From: Macrococcoides canis
GTDB lineage: Bacteria > Bacillota > Bacilli > Staphylococcales > Staphylococcaceae
Assembly: GCF_002119805.1 (NCBI RefSeq)
Contig: NZ_CP021059.1
Coordinates: 930,001-994,000 of the forward strand
Direction: 5' to 3'
DNA length: 64,000 nt
Below, piece by piece: positions 42,645 to 52,502 of this stretch. Made by a program: the position numbers and the translations under genes. The first letter of the stretch is position 1, and each line of letters opens with the position of its first letter. Under the pieces are notes generated by a model that saw only the letters and a list, made by a program, of their open reading frames with translations, ran no database searches and had not been told where the DNA came from.

Positions 42645-44309
42645 ATTTAGATAGCTATTTCTTAACTTTTCAATATAGCCTTCTTCTGGTGTGATCATTA
42701 CGGTTGTCTGATCAGTATAGGTTACGAATCCTGGTTTCGCACCACTTGGCTTATGCACATGCTTAATTTCTGTATAGTCTACTGGAATTTTAGATGAGCC
42801 TTGTGCTTTTGAGAAGTAACCTGCAAGCATCGCAGCATCTTCAATGGTGCCATCTGTTGGTTTGCTATCAAGAATTACGACATGGCTGCCTGGAATATCC
42901 TTCGTATGGAACCATAGGTAGTTGTTGCGTCCTAATTTATGCGTAATATATTCATTTTGCAGGTTATTGCGACCGACTACGATCTCCTGCCCATCACGTG
43001 ATAAGTAATGGTCGATAGATGACTGCTGTTTCTTTGATTGTTTCGTTTTATGTTTTTTCTTGATCAAGTTTTGTTCTGCGAGCTCTGTACGGATGTCATC
43101 GATATCGTCAACTGAAATGTGATCAAGCTGCATCTGAATCGTTTCTATATAGGCGATTTCATCTTGCGTTGCCTTTATCTGTTCAGCAGCATGCGCTTTA
43201 CGTGTTTTTAGACGATTATATTGCTTGTAATAATACTGAGCATTCTCTGCAGGTGATTTTCTAGGATACAGCGGAATCGTCACAGTTTCTTCATTATAAT
43301 AGTTCGTCGTTGTGAATTCATCCATGCCTTGTTTCAGCTGATACATATTGCTCGTAATGAGTTCGCCATAGAGATTCATCTCATCCATCTGTTTTGTCTG
43401 TTCTAGTTCATCGACAAGTTTCGCGAGCTTCTTCTCATTTTTCTGAAGTAAAGAACTCAAGTGACGCGAGAGGTCGTTTGTCTGATTACGGACACGTTCA
43501 CGTACAGCACGGTCTTTATAATAGATATCGAGCATTTCGCTTAAACTTTGATAGGTTACGATGTTTGTACTGTGTGCTACAGGTCGAAAATAGAAATCTT
43601 CCTTGCCGTCCACTGTGAACATCGCTGCATTCGTCTGAATCGTCTGCATAAACTGAGTGAATGCACGATCGATATCTGCATCCATCGACAGCATCTCTTT
43701 AACTGCGAGTGGACTGAACCCTTCTAGCAATCTTAGTACAGCTTTATTGATAGCAAGCGTATCGTCAAGCTTATCGCTGATCGTATCAACCGTGAATGGA
43801 TTTGTCTTTTTATCGGTTGGCGGAAATTCGTAGTTAAAGCCAGGCATTAAAGTACGTGCGCTGTTAGTATTAGGTGTTAAATGTTTGAAGCTGTCTAAAA
43901 TTTTATTGTTATCATCTGTTAATATAATATTGCTATGTTTACCCATAATTTCCAGGTAGAGATGTCGTTTAATTCGATCACCGATTTCATCCGTATTGTT
44001 GATGGTGAAATGAACAATACGGTCATTTCCCATCTGTTCGATACGTTCGACGATACCACCTTCAATATGTTTACGCAGAACACGCAAGAACATCGGAGGC
44101 TCAAATGGATTATCAAGTTGATTATTTGTAATTTGCATACGCGCAAAGTTTGGATGTATTGAGAGCATCAATTTTTGATTTTTGCGGTTCGCTCTTATCG
44201 TTAAGATAACCGTATATTGATCGGGCTGAGTTATCTTATTGATACGTGCTGTTTCCAAAAATGATATTTCTTCAATCATCTGATGTGTAAATAAGCCGTC
44301 AAAAGCCAT
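42627..44309 (-). CDS. rqcH: RqcH/NEMF family ribosome quality-control factor (fibronectin-binding-like)
   Basis: Homologue of Rqc2/NEMF. In Bacillus RqcH recruits tRNA-Ala to stalled 50S subunits and adds C-terminal alanine tails; older annotations call it fibronectin-binding protein. The N-terminal NFACT-N domain (MAFDGLFTHQMIEEI, about 1-220), a central coiled coil (about 290-430) and the C-terminal NFACT-R domain (GRNNLQNEYITHKLGRNNYLWFHTKDIPGSHVV) are visible. Length is 560 residues. An AGAAGGTG site precedes the ATG. It is divergent from gmk. Confidence 0.94.
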   Translation of the reverse strand: MAFDGLFTHQMIEEISFLETARINKITQPDQYTVILTIRANRKNQKLMLSIHPNFARMQITNNQLDNPFEPPMFLRVLRKHIEGGIVERIEQMGNDRIVHFTINNTDEIGDRIKRHLYLEIMGKHSNIILTDDNNKILDSFKHLTPNTNSARTLMPGFNYEFPPTDKKTNPFTVDTISDKLDDTLAINKAVLRLLEGFSPLAVKEMLSMDADIDRAFTQFMQTIQTNAAMFTVDGKEDFYFRPVAHSTNIVTYQSLSEMLDIYYKDRAVRERVRNQTNDLSRHLSSLLQKNEKKLAKLVDELEQTKQMDEMNLYGELITSNMYQLKQGMDEFTTTNYYNEETVTIPLYPRKSPAENAQYYYKQYNRLKTRKAHAAEQIKATQDEIAYIETIQMQLDHISVDDIDDIRTELAEQNLIKKKHKTKQSKKQQSSIDHYLSRDGQEIVVGRNNLQNEYITHKLGRNNYLWFHTKDIPGSHVVILDSKPTDGTIEDAAMLAGYFSKAQGSSKIPVDYTEIKHVHKPSGAKPGFVTYTDQTTVMITPEEGYIEKLRNSYLNKEVPN

Positions 44310-44430
44310 GATTTCACCTTCTTTTCATAATGTTTATAGTGTAACATGAAATATCAATTTCACAAGGTGAATGTTTCATCTATATTTTTCTCCATTTATA
44401 TGATAAATTTAATTTATATCATTTTTATGA

Positions 44431-45062
<632 letters not shown>

Positions 45063-45063
<1 letters not shown>

Positions 45064-45272
45064 TGTTATATCCACCGTTAGATAAATTAAAAGAGAAAGT
45101 AAATTCAAAGTATTTAATTGTTACGCTCGCAGCGAAGCGTGCACGTGAAATGCAGGACCATCCTGATGTGAAATTAATCGAAAAATATAATTCTTATAAA
45201 CCAGTTGGACAATCATTAGAAGAAATTGCAGCTGGAAAGATTCATATTACAAACGAACACCCTGTTGAATAG
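45063..45272 (+). CDS. rpoZ: RNA polymerase omega subunit
   Basis: Small subunit (69 residues) that helps assemble the beta' subunit. The conserved LVTLAAKRAREM-like segment appears as YLIVTLAAKRAREMQDHPDV, and the C-terminal KPVGQSLEEIAAGKI is typical. It overlaps gmk by one base and is followed by a terminator. Confidence 0.96.
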
Positions 45273-45275
45273 TAT

Positions 45276-45309
45276 AAACTGACAAATGTAATGTTTGTCA
45301 GTTTTTTTA
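45276..45309 (+). terminator. Terminator after rpoZ
   Basis: AAACTGACAAA (45276-45286) and TTTGTCAGTTT form an 11-bp stem followed by a T-run, placed between rpoZ and coaBC. Confidence 0.85.
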
Positions 45310-45327
45310 TAGGAGGACCTTAAACTT

Positions 45328-46506
45328 ATGAAGATTATATTAGGAGTTACTGGTGGAATAGCAGTATATAAAGCAATAGATTTAACGAGTAAGCTTGTGC
45401 AGAATGGTCATGAGGTGCGTGTCATCATGACAGAGAGTGCGCAGCAGTTTGTGACGCCCCTTGCATTTCAGGCGCTCAGCAGAAATCCTGTGTATACAGA
45501 TATCTTCATAGAACAAAATCCAGCAGAAATTCAGCATATTTCTCTTGGTGACTGGGCTGATATTATGGTTATCGCACCATTAACAGCATCGACGCTCGGT
45601 AAGATTGCACATGGCATCAGCGATAATATGCTGACTGCAACTGTACTGGCATTTACGAAGCAGATATATTTAGCACCTGCGATGAACAGTAATATGTACA
45701 GCAATCAAGCGGTACTGGATAATATCAATACATTACAGCAGCGAGGCTTTAAATTTATTGAGCCAGGAGAAGGTTTCTTAGCATGTGGCTATGTAGCTAA
45801 AGGACGTATGAGTGAACCGCCAGATATCATGAAGTACATTACAGAAGATAACAGCGAAAAAGATTTAACAGGAAAGAAAGTACTGATTACTGCAGGACCA
45901 ACGATAGAAACGATAGATCCAGTACGCTATTTGACGAACCGTTCTTCAGGTAAGATGGGCTATAGCTTAGCAGAAGCAGCAAGCTTAAGAGGCGCAGATG
46001 TAACATTAATATCTACGGACGTTGGATTACCTGTACCGAACGGTGTACGTCATATTAACATTGAAAGTGCTGAACAGATGTTTGAAGCAGTCAAAGATAA
46101 TATGAAACAGGATCTGATCATTAAAGCAGCAGCGGTAGCAGATTATACCCCAGTTGAAACATATGATCAGAAGCTGAAGAAACAGGACGGAGACCTGACA
46201 ATTACATTTAAACGTACGCAAGATATACTGAAATATATTGGTGAGCATAAGACGACACAATTTGTTGTAGGCTTTGCAGCAGAGACAGAACAGGTCGAAA
46301 CATATGCACGCGGGAAACTCGTTAAGAAAAATGCAGATGTCATTGTTGCAAATAATGTGGGTGACAAGTCTATTGGCTTCAAATCAAATGATAATGCAGT
46401 GACAATGTATTTCAAGGACGGAACGCACATCGATATTCCAAAGCAGTCTAAGCTGAACATCGCTCATGAAATATTATCACATGTAAAAGAGAAGGGATTT
46501 AAGTGA
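45328..46506 (+). CDS. coaBC: Bifunctional phosphopantothenoylcysteine decarboxylase / phosphopantothenate-cysteine ligase
   Basis: Two consecutive steps of coenzyme A synthesis. The N-terminal CoaC flavoprotein (about 1-185) has GGIAVYKAIDL, the active-site histidine in AEIQHISLGDWAD, PAMNSNMY and the catalytic cysteine in GFLACGYVAKGRM. The C-terminal CoaB domain has ITAGPTIETIDPVRYLTNRS and SSGKMG. Length is 392 residues. AGGAGG precedes the ATG. The stop overlaps the GTG start of priA. Confidence 0.96.
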   Translation: MKIILGVTGGIAVYKAIDLTSKLVQNGHEVRVIMTESAQQFVTPLAFQALSRNPVYTDIFIEQNPAEIQHISLGDWADIMVIAPLTASTLGKIAHGISDNMLTATVLAFTKQIYLAPAMNSNMYSNQAVLDNINTLQQRGFKFIEPGEGFLACGYVAKGRMSEPPDIMKYITEDNSEKDLTGKKVLITAGPTIETIDPVRYLTNRSSGKMGYSLAEAASLRGADVTLISTDVGLPVPNGVRHINIESAEQMFEAVKDNMKQDLIIKAAAVADYTPVETYDQKLKKQDGDLTITFKRTQDILKYIGEHKTTQFVVGFAAETEQVETYARGKLVKKNADVIVANNVGDKSIGFKSNDNAVTMYFKDGTHIDIPKQSKLNIAHEILSHVKEKGFK

Positions 46507-48884
46507 TTGCAAAAATTATCGTAGACGTTAATAGTAAACGTGTTGATAAGCTGTTCGATTATTCTGTACCCGAACATCTAGAATCAGATATCGTACCTGG
46601 CCAGCGTGTCGTCGTGCCATTTGGTCCACGAAAAATACAGGGCTATGTTATCGCGGTGACGGATAATGCAGACTACGACAAGCTAAAACCTATCATTGCG
46701 ATTCAGGACTTTATACCGGAACTTACGCCTGAATTAATAGATTTAAGTGAGTGGATGAGCTATTCTCACGTCTCTAAGCGTATTGCAGTGCTCGATGCGA
46801 TGCTGCCAAATGCAGTAAAAGGGAAATATAAAAAGATATTTCGCCTAATAGACGATGAAACAATGCCTCAAGAACTTACGCAATATTTTAAAGAAGCGAT
46901 ATTGACACTTGAACGCGCACAGCAGCTTGAAATTGTTCCGCTGCTCAAGCCGTATATAGAAGCAGGTGACGTCGTTGAAGATATCGAAGTCTCTCAAAAA
47001 TATCAGAAAAAGACATTTGTCGGTGTGAAGCTTAAACACGCGAATGTAGATGAAATCATTTCACAGCTCAGATCTGAAACTCAGATACGTGCGATTGAAC
47101 TCATCCATGATGCAGGAGAACTGACTTTGATCGAACTGAAAGAAGAGGGCATATCGAATGCTGTCGTTAACACACTTGTGAAAAAAGGATTATTAGAAAA
47201 AATCAATATCGAGACGACACGTGATCCTTATGCGCATAAAGTGTTCTTTGAGGATAAAGAGAAGGCACTGCATGATGAACAGCAGCATGCCTTCGATACT
47301 GTAATGGCTGCCATTCATAATAATCAGTCTGAAACATTCCTGCTGCACGGGATTACCGGAAGCGGAAAGACAGAAGTCTATCTTCAGCTTATAAAAGAGG
47401 TGCTGGATAAAGGACAGGATGCCATCGTACTCGTACCAGAAATTGCGCTGACACCACAGATGGTCAATCGCTTTAAATCGCGCTTTGGTGATGAAGTGGC
47501 TGTGCTGCACTCGGGACTTTCTAACGGAGAGCGCTATGACGAATGGCGCAAGATAAAGATGGGAGAGGCACGTGTATCTGTCGGTGCACGTTCCAGCATC
47601 TTCGCACCCTTCAAGAATATTGGCATTATCATTATTGATGAAGAGCATGAAACGACGTATAAGCAGGAAGATTATCCACGTTATCATGCGCGTGAAATCG
47701 CAGAATGGCGTGCAAAGTATCATCACTGTCCACTCGTGCTCGGCAGTGCGACACCTTCGCTTGAAAGTTATGCCCGTGCTGAAAAAGGTGTCTATACGAA
47801 GCTTGAAATGTTAACACGCGCAAACAAAGCCGCGATGCCGGAGATGATCGTTGCGAATATGCGCGAAGAACTGATGCAGGGCAATCGTTCGATGTTCTCT
47901 AATGTGCTCCGAGATAAGATTCAGGAGAAGATTGATAAAGGAGAGCAAGTCGTCCTGTTCTTAAATAGAAGAGGGCACGCACAGTTTATGCTGTGCCGTG
48001 ACTGCGGGCATGTGCCGATGTGTCCGAACTGCGATATCAGTTTAACGTATCATAAGTTTACTGATGAACTGAAATGTCATTACTGTGGATACAAACAGCC
48101 ACCAGTCAACACATGTCCAAGCTGTGACAGCGAACATATACGTGAGATGGGTGTCGGCACACAGAAGGTGGAAGAAATCATCTATCAGACTTTCAGTAAC
48201 GCGAAAGTGATACGAATGGATAACGATACGACGCGGAAGAAAGGTGCACATGAACGCCTGCTTGAACAGTTTAAGAATGGAGAAGCGAATATATTACTCG
48301 GGACACAGATGATTGCAAAAGGACTGGATTTCCCGAATATTACGCTCGTCGGTGTGCTGAACGCCGATACAATGCTTAACTTACCAGACTTTAGAGCAAG
48401 TGAGAAGACATACCAGCTGATAACACAAGTCGCAGGACGTGCCGGACGCAGTGATAAGACAGGTGAAGTTGTCATTCAGACTTATAACCCTGAACACTAC
48501 GCAATACAGCATGCGGTGAATTATGACTATAAAGCATTCTTTAAAGAAGAGATGGAATTCAGAAGACTCGGCAAGTATCCACCGTACTTCTATATGATCT
48601 ATCTTAATATGCAGCACTATAATCTTAAGACCGTTCTGACTGAAAGTAAGCATATACACGATATACTCATTCAGCACTTATCACCGAAAGCCTACGTACT
48701 CGGCCCCGCACCAAGCCCAATCGCCCGAATTAATAATCAGCACCGTTTCCAGATACTGATTAAATTTAAATCAGAACCAGAACTGTTAAAGGCACTCAAT
48801 TATCTGGATGACCATTATCATGAACTGTTCGTGAAAGATAAGTTCTCGCTGCATATTGATATTAACCCGTATATGATGATGTAA
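46503..48884 (+). CDS. priA: Primosomal protein N' (replication restart helicase PriA)
   Basis: Superfamily 2 helicase that reloads the replisome at collapsed forks. Domains in order are the N-terminal DNA-binding region, the helicase with Walker A GITGSGKTEVYL (about residue 280) and DEEHETTYKQ, a zinc-binding insert (CRDCGHVPMCPNCD, CHYCGYKQPP, CPSCDSEH) and a C-terminal helicase half (LVGVLNADTMLNLPDFRA, QVAGRAGRS). It starts at GTG overlapping the coaBC TGA, giving 793 residues. Confidence 0.97.
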   Translation: MIAKIIVDVNSKRVDKLFDYSVPEHLESDIVPGQRVVVPFGPRKIQGYVIAVTDNADYDKLKPIIAIQDFIPELTPELIDLSEWMSYSHVSKRIAVLDAMLPNAVKGKYKKIFRLIDDETMPQELTQYFKEAILTLERAQQLEIVPLLKPYIEAGDVVEDIEVSQKYQKKTFVGVKLKHANVDEIISQLRSETQIRAIELIHDAGELTLIELKEEGISNAVVNTLVKKGLLEKINIETTRDPYAHKVFFEDKEKALHDEQQHAFDTVMAAIHNNQSETFLLHGITGSGKTEVYLQLIKEVLDKGQDAIVLVPEIALTPQMVNRFKSRFGDEVAVLHSGLSNGERYDEWRKIKMGEARVSVGARSSIFAPFKNIGIIIIDEEHETTYKQEDYPRYHAREIAEWRAKYHHCPLVLGSATPSLESYARAEKGVYTKLEMLTRANKAAMPEMIVANMREELMQGNRSMFSNVLRDKIQEKIDKGEQVVLFLNRRGHAQFMLCRDCGHVPMCPNCDISLTYHKFTDELKCHYCGYKQPPVNTCPSCDSEHIREMGVGTQKVEEIIYQTFSNAKVIRMDNDTTRKKGAHERLLEQFKNGEANILLGTQMIAKGLDFPNITLVGVLNADTMLNLPDFRASEKTYQLITQVAGRAGRSDKTGEVVIQTYNPEHYAIQHAVNYDYKAFFKEEMEFRRLGKYPPYFYMIYLNMQHYNLKTVLTESKHIHDILIQHLSPKAYVLGPAPSPIARINNQHRFQILIKFKSEPELLKALNYLDDHYHELFVKDKFSLHIDINPYMMM

Positions 48885-48888
48885 CTTT

Positions 48889-48925
48889 AAAGGTATTATG
48901 AATTTAATTCATAGTACCTTTTCTA
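48889..48925 (+). terminator. Terminator after priA
   Basis: AAAGGTA...TATGAATT pairs with AATTCATA...TACCTTTT in a long, nearly perfect stem with a very small loop, followed by CTATATTT. Confidence 0.75.
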
Positions 48926-48927
48926 TA

Positions 48928-48957
48928 TTTACAATTTGAAAAACTCCATTTTATAAT
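48928..48957 (+). promoter_or_regulatory. Promoter of hicAB
   Basis: TTTACA (48928-48933) and TATAAT (48952-48957) are separated by 18 nt. It overlaps the tail of the priA terminator. Confidence 0.65.
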
Positions 48958-48971
48958 GTAAAATAACACTA
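48958..48971 (+). repeat. 14-bp direct repeat, left copy, flanking hicAB
   Basis: GTAAAATAACACTA occurs here and again at 49675-49688, on either side of the hicAB pair, each just after a -10-like TATA sequence. Confidence 0.7.
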
Positions 48972-48999
48972 TAAAAGTGACACTATGGACGGTGGCAAA

Positions 49000-49245
49000 A
49001 TGGTTGCTCGTGAGAAATTGTTTCAGAAAGTGAAAAGGAATCCAAGTAATGTTGATAAGCGTTTATTTATTCAGCTTTTGCATAAGTTTGGATTTGTTTT
49101 AGATTCGAGAAGAGGTAAAGGTGGACATCAATGTTATTATCATCCTGATTTTGCACATATCCCTGTCAGAACAGTTAACTTTACGAAACCAATGCGAAAA
49201 CACCATGTTCTCACATTAATTCATGACATCGAGGAGGTGCTATGA
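49000..49245 (+). CDS. hicA: HicA family toxin (mRNA interferase)
   Basis: Small dsRNA-binding-fold toxin expected to cleave or block mRNA. The 81-residue protein has the family pattern of a basic N-terminal helix, FGFVLDSRRGKGGHQCYYHPD with the conserved catalytic-type histidine after glycine, and the C-terminal VPVRTVN-like strand (HIPVRTVNFTKPMRKH). I prefer the ATG at 49000, preceded by GGTGG, over the ATG at 48985. The stop overlaps the hicB start. It lies between the conserved genes priA and def, which points to a mobile acquisition. Confidence 0.85.
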   Translation: MVAREKLFQKVKRNPSNVDKRLFIQLLHKFGFVLDSRRGKGGHQCYYHPDFAHIPVRTVNFTKPMRKHHVLTLIHDIEEVL

Positions 49246-49643
49246 TGAATAATTTAGAATACTATATGTCATTGGATTATACGATGAATATTAGAACAGA
49301 TACTGATTTTGATCAGTCTAAATATTTTATTGCTACGTTTGTTGAACTGGAGGGTTTAGAAGGTACGGGAAATACAATCGAAGCCGCAATTAATGATTTA
49401 AATGATGCGAAAGAAAATTGGTTCAAAGTGAATATTGATTTAAATAGAAATATACCTGAACCACATACTTCTATTAAAAATAATCCGACGAAACTAACAG
49501 TCAGGCTTCCTTATACTTTAAATCAGCAAATTGAAGATTATATGAATTATGAAGGCATTAGTAAAAATAATGCGATTAATAGTCTTATTTCAAGTGGGTT
49601 AATTCGTGAAGCGTCTAAACGTTACGGTATATCTGCTCATTAG
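49245..49643 (+). CDS. hicB: HicB family antitoxin with C-terminal ribbon-helix-helix domain
   Basis: Antitoxin predicted to bind HicA and repress the operon. The N-terminal partial RNase H-like fold is visible as FIATFVELEGLEGTGNTIEA and NDLNDAKENWF, where the canonical form is the HicB PxxxCxxxG-type domain. The C-terminal third (KLTVRLPYTLNQQIEDYMNY, then GISKNNAINSLISSGL) is an Arc/MetJ-type ribbon-helix-helix DNA-binding domain. I choose the second ATG (49245), 7 nt after AGGAGG; the first is at 49242. Length is 132 residues. Confidence 0.85.
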   Translation: MNNLEYYMSLDYTMNIRTDTDFDQSKYFIATFVELEGLEGTGNTIEAAINDLNDAKENWFKVNIDLNRNIPEPHTSIKNNPTKLTVRLPYTLNQQIEDYMNYEGISKNNAINSLISSGLIREASKRYGISAH

Positions 49644-49674
49644 TAAAATCATTCGTCATCTCACTCAAAATATA

Positions 49675-49688
49675 GTAAAATAACACTA
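49675..49688 (+). repeat. 14-bp direct repeat, right copy, flanking hicAB
   Basis: Second copy of GTAAAATAACACTA, 717 bp after the first. Confidence 0.7.
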
Positions 49689-49691
49689 AGC

Positions 49692-49723
49692 ACTCTCTTT
49701 AACTTTGTTTAAGGAGAGTTTTA
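49692..49723 (+). terminator. Terminator after hicAB
   Basis: ACTCTCTTTAA (49692-49702) pairs with TTAAGGAGAGT (49709-49719, one G-T pair), followed by TTTATC. Confidence 0.7.
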
Positions 49724-49800
49724 TCATTTATATCAATACGTGGTAATACAGTGCGTTTTCATGTAAAATAGAATGATTGAAGATATAAAGGAGAAGTTAC

Positions 49801-50283
49801 GTGATTAAACAATTAATAGAAGAACAAAACCCATTGTTACATCGTGAAGTTAAGGATGTTACGCAGTTTGATGCAAGTTTAAAGGCATTGATCAGAGATT
49901 TAGAGGATACTTTATTTCATCATAATGGTGTTGGTATTGCTGCACCTCAGATAGGTGTTGATTTAAAGGTTGCTTTAGTGGATATGGAAGCTGATGGTAT
50001 ATTGCAACTTGTGAATCCGAAGATTGTTTCTTATTCAGAAGAGACAGAAAGCGATGTAGAAGGTTGTCTTTCAATTCCTGGTGTATTCGGTCTTGTTGAT
50101 CGTTCGATTGAGATTGTCATTGAAGCAAACGATTTAGATGGTAATAAGATTGAAATGACTGCTTATGATGATATTGCGCGTATTATTCAGCATGAAGTGG
50201 ATCATTTATATGGTGAACTGTTCACAGAAAAAATGACGAAACAGTTAACTGAGGAAGAATTGGAGGAGATGTACGGTGAGTAA
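49801..50283 (+). CDS. def: Peptide deformylase
   Basis: Metalloenzyme removing the formyl group from nascent proteins. The three motifs are GVGIAAPQIG, EGCLSIPG (metal cysteine) and QHEVDHLYG (HEXXH), in that order. The 160-residue length and neighbours fit the housekeeping enzyme. The start is GTG after AAAGGAGA. The end overlaps fmt by 8 nt, pairing the formylation and deformylation enzymes. Confidence 0.96.
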   Translation: MIKQLIEEQNPLLHREVKDVTQFDASLKALIRDLEDTLFHHNGVGIAAPQIGVDLKVALVDMEADGILQLVNPKIVSYSEETESDVEGCLSIPGVFGLVDRSIEIVIEANDLDGNKIEMTAYDDIARIIQHEVDHLYGELFTEKMTKQLTEEELEEMYGE

Positions 50284-51208
50284 TATTATTTTTATGGGTA
50301 CGCCTGACTTTTCAGCACCAATTTTAAAGGCATTGCATGAAGCGCATTGTGTCAGTCTCGTCATAACACAGCCGGATAAGCCTGTTGGTCGTAAGCGTGT
50401 CCTAACACCGCCTCCTGTTAAAGTAATGGCTGAAAGTTTAGGGATTGAAGTATATCAGCCCGAATCGATGAAAAGTGATGAAGCGTTCGAGAAAGTGCGT
50501 GCGCTTAGTCCTGATTTAATCGTTACAGCCGCTTTCGGTCAGATTTTACCGGAGCGCGTTCTTGATATTCCACGTCTCGGCTGTATAAATGTACATGCAT
50601 CGTTACTTCCGAAGTACCGTGGTGGTGCACCGATTCATAAAGCGATTATTAACGGTGAAAAGTATTCTGGTGTGACGATTATGTATATGGTGAAACGTTT
50701 AGATGCAGGTGATATGATCGACAGCGTAAAAGTACCGATTGAAATCGATGATACTGTCGGAACACTGCATGATAAGTTAAGTGATGCAGGTACGAAGTTA
50801 TTACTTGAAGTAATGCCAAGTGTACTCAATGGTACGAATAACCGCACACCTCAGAATGATGATGAAGCGACATTTGCATCAAACGTCAGCCGTGAAGAAG
50901 AGTATGTCACTTTTGACCGTTCGGCGCTTGAAGTTCATAATCACATTCGTGGTTTAAGTCCTTGGCCTGTTGCATTTGCGAACTTTGACGGTAAGGTCAT
51001 GAAGCTATGGTCTTCAGAAATTGCTGAGGGCAGTGGTGCACCGGGTGAAGTTATTCAGGCAGACAAGACTGGTTTAGTAATAGCCACAAATGATGGTGCT
51101 GTGCGCATCACGTCATTACAACCAGCTGGTAAAAAACGCATGGATGCTGCAAGTTTTGTAGCAGGTGCGAAGTCACAACTTGTTGGGATGAGATTTAATG
51201 AAGCATAA
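50276..51208 (+). CDS. fmt: Methionyl-tRNA formyltransferase
   Basis: Transfers a formyl group from 10-formyltetrahydrofolate to initiator Met-tRNA. The hydrolase-like active site is in INVHASLLPKYRGGAPIHKA (about residues 105-124), with the conserved MYMVKRLDAGDMI downstream. The C-terminal OB-like domain starts at about residue 205. The start is GTG inside the def gene after GGAGGAG; length is 310 residues. It overlaps rsmB by 11 nt. Confidence 0.97.
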   Translation: MSNIIFMGTPDFSAPILKALHEAHCVSLVITQPDKPVGRKRVLTPPPVKVMAESLGIEVYQPESMKSDEAFEKVRALSPDLIVTAAFGQILPERVLDIPRLGCINVHASLLPKYRGGAPIHKAIINGEKYSGVTIMYMVKRLDAGDMIDSVKVPIEIDDTVGTLHDKLSDAGTKLLLEVMPSVLNGTNNRTPQNDDEATFASNVSREEEYVTFDRSALEVHNHIRGLSPWPVAFANFDGKVMKLWSSEIAEGSGAPGEVIQADKTGLVIATNDGAVRITSLQPAGKKRMDAASFVAGAKSQLVGMRFNEA

Positions 51209-52502
51209 CGTGAGAAGTGTTGCACTTGAAATATTGGATGCAGTTTTAACTGAAGGTGCGTATAGTAATTTACTGATTAATGAAGCAATTAAAAAAGGAT
51301 ACGTTGAACCTGTTGACCGTGCACTCTTGACGGAACTTGTATATGGGACACTGCAGCGTAAACTGACGCTCGAGTTTTATGCCGCACCTTACATTAAGAC
51401 GAATATTAAAGGTTGGATGAGAAGGCTTGTTTTAATGAGTATTTATCAGCATGTATATCTTGATAAAGTGCCGGATCACGCGATTATTAATGAAGCTGTT
51501 GAAATTACGAAACGTCGTGGTTCAATTGGTGGTGCAAATACTGTAAATGCGATATTAAGAAACTTTCAGCGTAATCCATTACGTGACTTGAATGAAATTA
51601 AGGATGACCTGAAACGTTTAAGTGTTGCGACAAGTACGCCACTTTGGTTGATCAAACACTGGAATACGCACTTTGGATTCGATACAACGCGTGAGATGGC
51701 GGAAGAATTTTTAAATTACCCGGATACGACTGTGCGCGTAAATACGACGAAGATTACGCCAGAGGACGCAACGAAGCGTTTAATCGAAGCAGGTTATACG
51801 GTGAAACAGTCAGAAATCATACCTGAATGTTTAACGATTGACGGTCCGCCGATTGTACAGCATGAACTATTCAAACATGGATTCTTAAGCGTTCAGGATG
51901 CTTCCAGTATGCTTGTAGCGAATGTGCTGGACCCACAACCAGGTGAATCCATACTTGATACGTGCAGTGCTCCTGGTGGTAAGGCTTGTCATATTGCAGA
52001 GAAGATGAACAGAACAGGGCATATTGATAGCCATGACGTTCATCCACATAAGATTGATTTAATACAGTATAATATTACGCGATTATCACTCCGTAATATT
52101 CATCCGAGCGTGCACGATGCAACAGTTCCGTTTGATAAACAGTACGATCGTGTATTAGTTGATGCACCGTGCTCCGGCTTCGGTGTGATGAAGCGTAAAC
52201 CAGAGATAAAATATGAGAAGACACAGAAGGACATTGATACACTATGGCCGCTGCAGCTGGATATATTGAAGAATGCAGCAGATGCAGTGAAACCTGGCGG
52301 TGTTCTTGTCTATTCAACATGTACGATTGAACAGATGGAAAACGAAAATGTTGTATATTCATTTATCAAACAAAATGATGACTTTGAGATAGAACCAATT
52401 GAACTACCGGTTATCGGTAAGAAAAAATTATTGCAGGTGCTGCCGCAAGACTTTAATTCTGACGGCTTCTTCATTGCAAAACTAAGAAGGAAGTGTAAGT
52501 AA
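51198..52502 (+). CDS. rsmB: 16S rRNA (cytosine-967-C5)-methyltransferase RsmB
   Basis: SAM-dependent methyltransferase of the Sun/Fmu family. An N-terminal NusB-like RNA-binding domain (about 1-145) is followed by the Rossmann methyltransferase with [17 protein letters not shown]. The two catalytic cysteines lie in [18 protein letters not shown] and [12 protein letters not shown]. Length is 434 residues. The start overlaps fmt and the stop overlaps rlmN (TAATG). Confidence 0.96.
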   Translation: MKHNVRSVALEILDAVLTEGAYSNLLINEAIKKGYVEPVDRALLTELVYGTLQRKLTLEFYAAPYIKTNIKGWMRRLVLMSIYQHVYLDKVPDHAIINEAVEITKRRGSIGGANTVNAILRNFQRNPLRDLNEIKDDLKRLSVATSTPLWLIKHWNTHFGFDTTREMAEEFLNYPDTTVRVNTTKITPEDATKRLIEAGYTVKQSEIIPECLTIDGPPIVQHELFKHGFLSVQDASSMLVANVLDPQPGESILDTCSAPGGKACHIAEKMNRTGHIDSHDVHPHKIDLIQYNITRLSLRNIHPSVHDATVPFDKQYDRVLVDAPCSGFGVMKRKPEIKYEKTQKDIDTLWPLQLDILKNAADAVKPGGVLVYSTCTIEQMENENVVYSFIKQNDDFEIEPIELPVIGKKKLLQVLPQDFNSDGFFIAKLRRKCK

